DNA of 64,000 nucleotides, taken from positions 48,581 to 112,580 of the forward strand of contig JARKIF010000109.1 in assembly GCA_029378245.1 (NCBI GenBank), in the 5' to 3' direction. The notes below the pieces were generated by a model. It was not told the origin of the DNA. It did not search any database and saw only the letters and a list, made by a program, of their open reading frames with translations. The DNA is from Roridomyces roridus (Eukaryota; Basidiomycota; Agaricomycetes; Agaricales; Mycenaceae). Positions 55,259-64,000 of this stretch are shown here, in pieces (position 1 is the stretch's first letter; the number at the start of each line of letters is the position of its first letter). The position numbers were made by a program, and so were the translations under genes.

Positions 55259-56598
55259 TCAACCAAACAAATACTGGCCCTCCGATCCACCCAAGTATCT
55301 ATGTCCTCTGATGTCCGCGCCCGCAGCAAGAGCATTCAACTCGACCATCTCCTCACTGGAGAGCTCAATATCGCCTTGGAGGTTCTCCAGCGTCCGGCTC
55401 ACCTTCCTGCGAAAAAAAGGATAATGGGAAAGACAAGAGAGAGGTGTGAGGACTCATGAAGACCCAGGGAGCGGGATGACATGCAGTCCTAAAGCGGCAA
55501 CCCACGCAATACAGAGCTGCGCGAGAGCCAAGATGGGGGCTACGATGCGTAGGTTGTGCGGCAGATTCTCTTCGTTGAAACGGGTTAGGTGGGCGCGGAA
55601 GTCTCCCTCTATAAAACAAATCAGCGTCTGGAATTAACAGATGGGTATCGGTCCACTAACTGGGGACTTCTGCTTGAGACGTGATACTTGCGGTGAGAAA
55701 TCCGTGGCCGATGGGTCTGAGATAGCTCTAAGTAAGTCAAAAAACATTATAGAGGGAAAGTATGAAACGAGTATGAAACGACAGAGACACCAAGCTCTGA
55801 TGCAGTGGCAATGATGACCTGCTGCTCCTGCTCGTACACCCACAGACTCACTTCGATCTCTGCAGCGGTGACCGGGTGTACCTGTCTGGGTAAAAATGGG
55901 ACAAAAACAAAGAAAAAGGAGATTACCGCATGAGCTCGACGCAGCGTCGTGGCATTGCACTCCGAAAACCCAATATGCAAAAGTACCCCTCCTTGAGCAG
56001 CGCAACGAGGCCCTCCTGCATCATATCCTCGGGCGTCACCTTCGGGTCCATGCGCGCCGGCTGAAACAAATCCAGCTTCTTGTGCGGTCCCAGAGCCTTG
56101 GTGATATTTTCCACGCTCTTGCGCAACCCCTCCGCCCCGGATGTGTCCGTTAGTTCGAGAAATACGCGGTTGAAAGCGATAAAAACGTACGAGCAGTCTG
56201 GAATCTGACCGCCGACCATGGCACCCTTGACAGAGAGGAAGGTCTTGTCCACATACTCGGGGTGCTTGGCGTAAAACCGCGACAAGAGCTCGAGGTTCTC
56301 TGTTCCACCCGTAGCCGAGTAGAATTCGCCGGAATTCAAGAACGCCTTGGCGCCGGCGGGGAGAGCGTCGATGCCGGCTTTGTACAGTCGAAGCAATCTT
56401 CGTCGGAAAGTCGGCCTAGGGGAATGCTAAAAAGAGGGACATGCTCGTTTTCACGTCGACTCACCACATCATCATCAATCCATGCTGAAGAAATGCGAGC
56501 TCAAGAGTATGTGAAGACATTCAGAGAGTACTCACAGAAACACGCCTGACTGTGATTCCAGACGCGGTGCCGCCCAGCTTTGTTACACGATTGACCAT
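55259..56598 (-). CDS. Aldo/keto reductase, pyridoxal reductase-like (copy 2)
   Basis: Start MVNRVTKLGGTASGITVRRV at 56598; stop at 55259 after SEGQYLFG. Same motif order as copy 1: AGIDALPAGAKAFLNSGEFY, SATGGTENLELLSRFYAKHP, KTFLSVKGAMVGG, LGPHKKLDLFQPARMDPKVT, EIEVSLWVYEQEQQVIIATA, WVAALGLHVIPLPGSS. Introns occupy equivalent places. One stretch near 55980 (GYFC then ILGFRSAMPRR) is out of frame unless an intron or a one-base change is assumed, since IGFSECNATTLRRAHAV is in the neighbouring frame. The tandem duplication is older than the zinc-cluster duplications, judging by divergence. Confidence 0.82.
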
Positions 56599-56689
56599 GC
56601 TTGATGTTTGCGTTGGATGGACTCGGATGAAGGAAGGCAGTCGGAGGTACTTACTTATAGAGAATTGATAGCGTTGCCTCGTACACAAC

Positions 56690-56770
56690 CGTGCAGCCGG
56701 TTAACCAACTGTCCAGGTAGTAACTGTCCAACCGGTTAATCACAACCGTCCAGCCGATTAAGCGATCTGA
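56690..56770. promoter_or_regulatory. Imperfect tandem repeats upstream of AKR copy 2
   Basis: Four related 18-20-bp units lie 90-170 bp upstream of the start: CAACCGTGCAGCCGGTTAAC, CAACTGTCCAGGTAGTAA, CTGTCCAACCGGTTAATCA and CAACCGTCCAGCCGATTAAG. They contain the palindrome AACCGGTT or close variants. Repetition at promoter distance suggests transcription-factor sites. The stretch 56771-57758 holds no recognised gene. Confidence 0.45.
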
Positions 56771-57758
56771 AAATCACCAAGAAAGTATAATGAACCACCC
56801 ACATTCAGACTCTCAGGCTCCCGCATTTTCACGACTCACAACACTCACCGGCGCGCCCAGTTCCTCAAACTCCAATCTTGAAGCTCTCAGACTCCTGGCA
56901 TAAACGCCGTTACGCAGGCGGTACACGGACGGGGTCGACGAAGAACTCAGACGCACCTGTCCTACTCGAAGCCGCAATCGAGACACGAGGAGATTCAGTT
57001 CCACTCCCTAGGAGTACAAGGTACGATTCACGCGTCCCGGCGATGGCGCCCACTTTTCGGCCTACATTCCGTGCAGACGGGGGTGAATTCCAGGTTTCTG
57101 CGGGAGGTTAGTGGATAGGTTTCATGTGTGGACCGTAACACGCACTTGTCACTACCGCCAAAGTCAGACGTCCGTCCTCCAAGAAAACCATCAGATGAAA
57201 GTCTCATCAACAGATGCGGCCTCAGTAAGGCAGGCAGGGAAAGGTACACAATGGATTGGGAGAGAAGCAATCCCACATCGTCGGTACCGACCCGCATAGC
57301 GAGTTTCCGAAATCGAGATGGGAGTCGTCGGGACAAAAGCCGTGAGTATATGACGTCAGCGATCACAGGACATTCTGGTTCCGAACCACCATCTTCCCTC
57401 TGGCGGTCGACGTTTGCAGCAACACAAGGAATTACAATCCTGTCCTCCGCTCAGCTCTCTACTTGTTGGCTACCGACGTCTGGACTCCAATCTCTTGACT
57501 TTCATCAATCCGAGTCCTTAGTGCCACAAGTTCATCTCCGCTCTCTCACATTCGTCATGCGTGCACCTCGACCGGCGGAACGTGAAGACACTGGGTTTCC
57601 CACTACTTTGGCGGCTCGCGGATCACGTTCGTTTGAACGCTGGCTTGAATTTCTCGGTGCGGGAATCGTGCCTGCTATGCCCAGCAATGGCCTCAAGCCC
57701 AAGTCAGATCGATTCCCATTTTTTTTTTGGTTCCCACCCCGTTCCTCTTCCTTCTAAC

Positions 57759-57960
57759 ATGGAGTTCGACGTCCGGAGCCTCCTCGGAGAAGTCCTCGAG
57801 CTCATCATTAATGAACTCGTCTCCCTGCTTCTTCTCCCATCGGATTGCATTCACATTGAACATACAGCTCGCCTCTTCTAGCATACCTGGGCTACATTGT
57901 TCCGAAAGCACTCCTCTGATATCTTCACCAATGCTCATATCATTTCTTCGGGAGATATAT
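57759..57960 (+). pseudogene. F-box-like 5' remnant
   Basis: MEFDVRSLLGEVLELIINEL then VSLLLLPSDCIHIEH and a stop, followed in another frame by HTWATLFRKHSSDIFTNAHI. It is related to 48.40-48.52 kb. It ends abruptly where sequence shared with the 3' flank of zinc-cluster copy D begins, marking a duplication breakpoint. Confidence 0.4.
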
Positions 57961-58004
57961 CAATAATACCACGAGTTTGCAACAAATTCCTTCTTTTGTT
58001 CGTT

Positions 58005-58795
58005 CTAAAATCCATATTGTCCGCCACAAAAGCACGGTCCTGGTGGGCAGATACACGGGCTGGGAACATTATCAGTTGAACAATCATGGTACTCCCTGAC
58101 TTAATGGACGTACAGAGGCTGCGCTGTCCCCCACTGAAACGGGGGATACGCCAGCTGCGGGCTATTGTGACCCTCGTATCCGGTGGGGTGCGCCCGGTTC
58201 ATCTCAGAGCCGTACAACGACGGATGGTAGTAGGCTCCCCCTGGAGGAGTCGGATTCAACGGCGCCTGGGTGGGTATGTGGCCAGGGTATGGCCCCCGCC
58301 CGGAGGGGAGTGCGTGCATGTCAATGGCTCCGGGGCCAGGGGGGTTTTGTTGATGAGCCCTATTTTCTGTGGGCTGCGGCTGGGTGTACCTGGAGCGGGG
58401 GTCGACATCCAGAGGGGCAGCCTCGCGGTGGTGGCCAGGGTACATCTCGGGGTTGGCGGTGAAAGAGCTCTCGGCGCTTTCGTGGACGTTCCTCTCCCGC
58501 TGTTCCTCCACCGACATGTATTCACAGCGAAGCCCTTTCTTGACGCATCGCTTGCAGGGGCTCTCCTCCGAGTCCCCCGAATTGCACTGTGGAGTCACAT
58601 ACCTCAGTACTTGCTTTCGACCGACCAGGCAAGTGGACATCGTACCTTGATTCTGCGGCTGCGGCAGTTGACGCATGCCATGTAAACTCTCGTCCGGGGC
58701 CTGTAGGGGCTGTCCATTGAAGAGGAGCGTCCGAGAATCTGAGCTTTAATATCGGACTGCGGTCTCGCTGCCCGTTTTGGGACCTTTCGCGTCAT
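58005..58795 (-). CDS. Small Zn2Cys6 zinc-cluster protein, type 2 (copy F)
   Basis: Exons 58795-58646, 58586-58114 and 58059-58005. Exon 1: MTRKVPKRAARPQSDIKAQI, then RTRVYMACVNCRSRRIK; a short deletion removes the SQFE part seen in copies B and D. Exon 2 begins CNSGDSEESPCKRCVKKGLR; the middle is almost identical to copy D (ENRAHQQNPPGPGAIDMHAL, PPFQWGTAQPL). Exon 3 encodes PCICPPGPCFCGGQYGF. Zinc ligands and tail cysteines are all kept, so it appears functional. Confidence 0.78.
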
Positions 58796-58844
58796 TAACA
58801 GTTTACCTAGACGTAGGTCACATCTCAGTTCAACCGTCTGGATG

Positions 58845-58895
58845 TATTGCTATCACTGAGGCACTGGTCACGGAATGAAAGTGCTCTGAATTCAA
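58845..58895 (-). pseudogene. Short type 1 zinc-cluster remnant (copy G)
   Basis: A short tract matching the end of type 1 exon 2 (TFIP, stop, PVPQ) sits upstream of copy F exactly where copy E lies upstream of copy D. Only DNA-level similarity remains. Confidence 0.5.
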
Positions 58896-58959
58896 CCACC
58901 AGAAATAAGAAATAGAAAACAAGCACATCACCACGTGGAGAAAAGCTCGTCTCGGACTT

Positions 58960-59640
58960 GACCGAGAGCGGGACTATCGTTGAATGTTGAAACTGATACC
59001 ACCCCGCGGATTGAAAAATTACGCTCGAGCTCACCGGTGCCGTTGATTACGTGAATATATATTCAGTCAGTTGCAAGTCAGTTGTGCAATAGGACCCGTG
59101 ATAATACCGCACGGATACCCGCCAACAAGGCAATTCTGGCACAGGTACAGCATGCCGCATGGAATGATCTGGATATTTTGACGGCCTTAGGCCCTTGCTG
59201 GTCCGATGCACGCTATAAGACTGTCCTGGTCTTCGAGCCATGGGTGACTCGAGTTGGACCTGCATATTGTGTATACCACCGGGCCAGGATCACTAGATAT
59301 GCACAGAAGTGCAAGAGGCATCAAGAATCCCAAGGTGGCGTAAGCAAGTCCGGGCGGGAGTTTTGATGCTCATTGCGGAACGCGGTAGTCGCTTAGACAT
59401 CTGTGAGGGTTTAGCTTCCGTTCCTCCATGAAATTTTCGTAGTCTCACCAGCCGCTGGCAGATGGCCCAGTCCACCCTAAAGGGAGCGGCCACTCACCGT
59501 TTGATAGTTCCGGTAGCTTCTACCTTGGAACCTGGTGGCTTCACCTCAGCGAAGAGGATGCCGAATACCCGTCCAAAAAATCGCTCAATTCTCGCAGGTC
59601 CAACTTGGCAACGCATGCCCTGAGCCCCTCGGCCGAGGAA
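58960..59640 (+). repeat. Dispersed repeats R1, R2 and R3
   Basis: R1 at 58965-59040, R2 at 59095-59260 and R3 at 59490-59640, all matching, inverted, the block 38.35-39.12 kb. R2 contains an open frame (ARIPANKAILAQVQHAAWND, later EPWVTRVGPAYCV), which is the best-preserved coding trace of R2 but ends without partners. At 59094 it carries the solo end of the 33.4-33.9 kb inverted-repeat element. Confidence 0.6.
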
Positions 59641-59646
59641 TCCGGA

Positions 59647-60080
59647 TTACGACACATCCGACAATTCAATCAGCTTGTCGAATCGAAAGTTGAATCGAAC
59701 ATTCAAACTTGGTTCAAACTCTGAAATGCTCAACAAACCCCGCCCTTCAAGGCAATGTAAGATGAGTCGAACGAAAGCCGACCATTTAATAAAATCCTTC
59801 TTATCCGGGATCCTGCGCATCTCCACCCTCTTCAGCTTGGGAAGCCGCTCCATAACGGACGCGATCGGCCCACCCAAGGATGGGAACAACACCGGCATTC
59901 TACCGTCAAAGGTGATGGTCACGGAATCGATCGGGACGCATCTGAAGGTACAGTATCTGACATGGTCGTGTACATGTCCGTCGTGAAGACGCCTAGCGAA
60001 TGCAGATTGGGTTTGATATCCAGTCTTACGAGGGGTGAATACTAAATCCAGGATGAGTGGAGGACGACTGCCAACCTGCT
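59647..60080 (-). pseudogene. 3' fragment of local F-box/LRR family (copy 3)
   Basis: Reads ITFDGRMPVLFPSLGGPIAS, VMERLPKLKRVEMRRIPDKK and CLEGRGLLSISEFE to a stop at 59647, matching the last exon of the 47-48.2 kb gene. The upstream part (to about 60180) keeps traces with stops and frame changes. The F-box half is absent. Confidence 0.72.
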
Positions 60081-60225
60081 GGATGTTACACCCCCAGATC
60101 TTGTACACGATTATGGGAAACAACAACCGCGAACCACCGGGTTTTTCATGGCAGAAGGAGATGATTTGGGAGTGCGGCATTCAGGAAGTAGCGGGTGATC
60201 ATGCCTCCGTCTATCTTAGTCTCAC

Positions 60226-60285
60226 CAGTCAGACGGCTGAGTTCACCCTAAAAGGGAACCCGGCCTTAGCCGTCTGATCCAATTG
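60226..60285. repeat. Short inverted repeat
   Basis: TCAGACGGCTGAG and CTTAGCCGTCTGA face each other about 30 bp apart and could form a hairpin. The preceding TAGTCTCACCAG and CACCCTAAAAGGGA resemble 59449-59495. Confidence 0.5.
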
Positions 60286-60439
60286 TCTTGACATAAGTAA
60301 CCCTTCGGGGATCTCGGCGTCACAGTTGAGAAATTTTCTCCTGCTCTCTGTCCAAGTCCGTAAAGACCTCAAGTTCAGAGTGTGAATTGGACGTGACAAC
60401 GCCGAGATCTAGTCTCTCGTAGACAGACGCTATACAGCC

Positions 60440-61185
60440 GTTTTCAAAACAGTATACGGGTTTTGATCCAGTGCTCCACCTTCGTTTGTGTTGACCTCTG
60501 TATGCCGGTGAGTCTGCTTGGACTCCACCTGCCCGGAAAGGGAAATGCCGTCTAGCCACGGCACAGCTCTTGAATTGAGTTGTGGAGTTGAGCAAGGGGG
60601 TACCAAAATTTTAATTACGGAACATACGCCGGATTTTTGAAATAAGGATGGGGGAGGGGGACTAACTAACTACGTAATTCCCCATTAGGGAATTCTACAC
60701 GTGACCTTCCAAATTGGGTCATTAGAGCACCGCAAATTTCTCGCTTGCGGGAGAGCGACGAGCTCAGAGGCACTGGTTCAGCTGGTCCTAACCTGGTACC
60801 TGCTTTCAATGCTGCTAGCTGGTTGAAATCTGACGTATAGGCTCAGCCCACGTGATTTTTGATGTGCCGAATGATGGCCGATTTGTCCATATATGAAAAT
60901 TCCCATCAAAACAGCTGCAGATACCTCAGAACAACCACAGAGTGTATATTTTCACTCCTGTGAAGCTTGTAGATGCCCATTCAAGCTCAAAAAAGTGGGG
61001 GTCTGAAAATTTTTTTAAGGGTCGGAGGGGGGGACTAACTAACCAGCGTGCGGTGCCGGATTAACGGCCCGGTACCCCCTTGGAGTTGAGTGGAGCGGAA
61101 GTTCGACTCTCCGTCAAACAAAGGTCAGCAAAAATGTACGTGGAGCGAGGCTCCAAACCCGTATACTGTTTTCAAAACAGGAGCC
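60440..61185. repeat. Large inverted repeat structure
   Basis: The left arm (60440-60604) and right arm (61070-61185) are inverted relatives. Matches include AAACCCGTATACTGTTTT with its complement at 60443-60466, and CAAGGGGGTACC at 60593-60604 against GGTACCCCCTTG at 61070-61081. Inside, the phrase GGGGGACTAACTAAC occurs twice in direct orientation (about 60656 and 61030). No transposase is present. Confidence 0.6.
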
Positions 61186-61191
61186 CGTAGT

Positions 61192-61219
61192 GAGATCTAC
61201 TCACTAGTGAGTAGATCTC
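61192..61219. repeat. Perfect 28-bp palindrome
   Basis: The half-site GAGATCTACTCACT is followed immediately by its exact reverse complement, with no spacer. It lies just outside the right arm of the preceding inverted repeat. Confidence 0.9.
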
Positions 61220-64000
61220 CGCATATCCCCGAATGGTCCAGGGCAGCTTTTTTGAACGTTTGACAGCCGTTTGAGGGACATTCCCAGCGAGGACCTCGAG
61301 CACTCCCTGCTGCATGGCAGCGCGACGCGACGCGTTTGCTGCTATCACGGGCGACGCGTTTTTGGTTTCCTCACCGCTCGGACATCTCGGACCGTTCGGA
61401 TCACGCACTTGACACCTCTCGACAACGCCCACGACGATGACCTGGCAGCGCGCCTGGCCACTCTCTCTACGCATCACACCTGGGCCCGCGTGCTGTATCA
61501 CAACGCTCTCGACGCTGTGTCGCCGTCGACCTTGCCATGTAGCGGACTCAAGACGAGCACGATCCCTCGCCAGGCCCCGGGAAGCGTCGCTTAAGGGTTG
61601 TCCGCCCATCAAAAAAGCCACTTTTCTTGACGTATTTCGATGATGCTGGGCTCAATATCAGTCGCTCAGGCCCGGTCATAGTCGGAAGTTGTAGGGACGT
61701 GCTAGGGCTTCAATTTGGTATAGGTTTTGCCTCAGTATGTGCCCTAGTTGTGTGGGAAAATACCCTTTGATGCCATCAATACAGTGGCTTTTTGAGGGCC
61801 TCCCTGAGCAATTTTTTTTTACGAAAACGCTGATTGCGGGACAGCCAGGGCACCTACGGGATTTCGAGCACGGAGGGTTGTAGTAGGACCCTTTGCGCAA
61901 CTTTCTGCCTATTCAGAAAAAATCCGGCCTTCTAAGTTGTCCGGCAAATTTTAGTACGGGATCGGACAATCCTTTGGTGATGCTTCCCGGGGCCTCCCTC
62001 GCCACTTGCTTGCCACCTGGAACGCCCCGGCTGTACACACGCGGCAAGTCGCATCGGCGACATCGCCAACGCTGCATTGTGTCAATGCTTGCGAGGAGGA
62101 GCGGGGGAGGGAGCGTGGGATGCTGCTCGTACGGCTGCTGTCCGTTGGCGAGGGAGGGAGGAGGGGCAGCCGAGAAGGGAGACAGGACGGCTGCGCTCCA
62201 TCCCCGTTGTCGTTTGCGTCCGTCTGCGCGTCGGCAATTGACTCGAACGACTATAGCCATTATCTATTGTATGTAGTATGTAGTGTGCAATAGACTAGAA
62301 ATTGAAGTCTATCAAAGATGTAATATATTCACTGGTACAAGGAGAGACTCGTTAGCTAGTAGTACAGAGATACAGTGAGCAAAGCTCATACCTGGTACAA
62401 GGAGAGACTCGTTAGAGTATCTCATTGTCCAGGTGAAACAATATGAATAAATGAATAGATGACGAAGACTCGTCGATCAGTCAGACCTTAACAAAGTCTG
62501 TAAATTGACGGTGCTCGTACGTAGGGGATGTCGAGGGCAGATTGGGAGGTGAAAATGTAATTGAGGGACATTCTCGTGCGAAATCTGGGGAGGAATAGAC
62601 GCATTGTCAAACGGATAGGTCGGGATGGCTTCTGCAGACCAGTAGTTGATCCAGTCCATCCTGCTACATTTCATGCTCGTAACCGTGGTACGTTCGGTCT
62701 GTATGACCATCGTTCGAGGGAGATGATGCAGAATCGGGACTCGGGGTCATCTGCCGGGCTGATAAGTTAAAGTAGTTGAGTCGAGGCTACAATGAAGTAT
62801 AACCGGCGTTTCTGTCCACGGGTGGGTAGTATTCATCAACGGGCATTGCTGGCTGGTCCGCATAAGATACGCTTAGCTTTGGGCAGCGGGGTACTGGTCC
62901 CAACCAGGACAGGGTGTACCCTCAGGGTACCCCGAAGATACCCCGGTACCCCACTTCTGGTAAGTCAGTAGATATACAACGAGTTAGACCAGAGCTGGTC
63001 TGTCATGACTTGTCGATAGACAGACCAGTCGATCTGGGAAATGATCAAAGGGAGGCGCGCGTTTCCTTTTTGGGCGATTTCGGCATGACCTCGTGACTGC
63101 TGCCAGCAATTGGCCAGCAAAGGACCTCCCTTTCCCTTGCTCTCGCCAGCCTCGTGCGCCTCAGCCCAACGACTGGGCCCGTCAACATCCGAGTCCTCCT
63201 CAAACTCGCTGAGACCACTCTCAGAAATTCACGGCCCCACCCACAAGAGCAAGGCGAGCGCGACCAGCCCAATAACCACTGGTCACTCCATCCGTATTCG
63301 ACTCACACCATAATCCTCACCTCTTTGCGACTCCACGCCCGAATAGTCGCCGGAGCAGACATGCCGAGTCCGAACGTGAGGGCAGACGGGCTTGAGATGG
63401 ATGACTTCCGAGGCCAGGTGAAGGTGCGTGCTCATTCGTGCTCATTCTATCTGAGGCCGCTAACCACAGTACTCCCTCGCGAAGGCTACCTTTCTACATA
63501 TCGCGTTGACGTCACTCTCGCCGTGGCCTTCCACTCCATCCACCGGACCCACACTTCCCGCACCTGGCTTCGCCCTACTCACGCACTACCTCGCCTGCGC
63601 GCAGGCCGCCTGAACCGCACATTGCACGCCAGCTCTCCTCTCCTTCCCACTCCCTATCGACGCCGCCGTGCCGGCTATTAACCAGTCCCACACACACTCG
63701 GAGTCAAGATCGCCGAGTCAAGATCGCGAGTCAAGATCACGACTCTTCGTTGCCACTGCTTGCGTACTCCCTCGGAACGCCACCATCGAATGTCGAAATG
63801 GTACGCGTCTCCCTAGCCAGACAGCCTTCCTGCCTGGCTAGGCCGACCGCAGTGCTGGATTCCCTTTTGATTCCCTTTCCTTCTTTCCCACTTGTCTTGT
63901 ATTGTACCTTTACTACCGCCAATTTATACCTGCAAACCTGACTCCTAGTGTATTTGAGAGTTTCTCAGAGTATATACAACATGAATTCCAGCCTGCAGAC
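61220..64000. other. No recognisable gene; minor repeats
   Basis: Open frames at 61270-61640 (both strands) and 63154-63681 show no family motif or splice structure, so none is called. A 24-bp direct repeat (CTGGTACAAGGAGAGACTCG then TTAG) is at 62333 and 62392. GGTACC/GGTACCCC clusters lie at 62886-62955. Three copies of GAGTCAAGATCGC-like units are at 63702-63740. Confidence 0.4.

Noticed and set aside
61172..61621. 149-codon frame on the minus strand and 107-codon frame opposite
   Set aside because: Both strands are open simply from GC-rich composition; no motif, no introns, next to repeats.

Overview
The window is fungal nuclear DNA, most likely from a mushroom-forming basidiomycete (Agaricomycete). 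Genes are broken by many introns of about 45-60 nt with GT-AG ends. The gene families are typical of that group: Zn2Cys6 zinc-cluster proteins, F-box/LRR proteins, MYND proteins with an MSS51-like C-terminal domain, DUF4419, GH28 pectinase, VWA8 and APC amino-acid permease. No tRNA, rRNA or CRISPR was seen. All gene models were read by eye from splice signals and family motifs, so some exon joins are approximate; where I judged a join I say so.

Layout. 0-6 kb is accessory sequence: a small zinc-cluster gene, dispersed repeats, a MYND/MSS51-C gene, a 432-bp hAT-type MITE with perfect 8-bp target duplications, and a broken second MYND copy. 6.3-31.4 kb is the ordinary part: an uncharacterised 642-residue protein, a DUF4419 protein, the large mitochondrial AAA+/VWA protein VWA8, an amino-acid permease, a secreted flavin monooxygenase-like protein, a polytopic membrane protein with a long disordered tail, an intronless D-alanine-D-alanine ligase homologue, a GH28 pectinase and an F-box/LRR protein.

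32-60 kb is a duplication-rich region. It holds two types of tiny zinc-cluster protein (type 1 and type 2; intact or partial copies near 0.2, 32.2, 39.7, 50.3, 51.2, 58.0 and 58.85 kb), related F-box proteins (37.2, 47-48.2, 59.7 kb), and one intact plus two truncated TAP-like alpha/beta hydrolases (34-36.5, 42.1, 49.4 kb). Dispersed repeats here named R1, R2 and R3 sit next to the type 1 zinc-cluster genes in a fixed order. Single-copy genes embedded in this region are a uricase divergent from an uncharacterised two-exon gene, and a tandem pair of pyridoxal-reductase-like aldo/keto reductases. 60-64 kb shows no gene I can recognise, but holds a large inverted-repeat structure and a perfect 28-bp palindrome.

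The most interesting items are the bacterial-type Ddl gene (a peptidoglycan-precursor enzyme in an organism without peptidoglycan), the small zinc-cluster family whose last exon encodes a conserved CxC-x4-CxC tail, and the two well-defined MITEs plus a third inverted-repeat element carrying regularly spaced GTCCGGAC palindromes.
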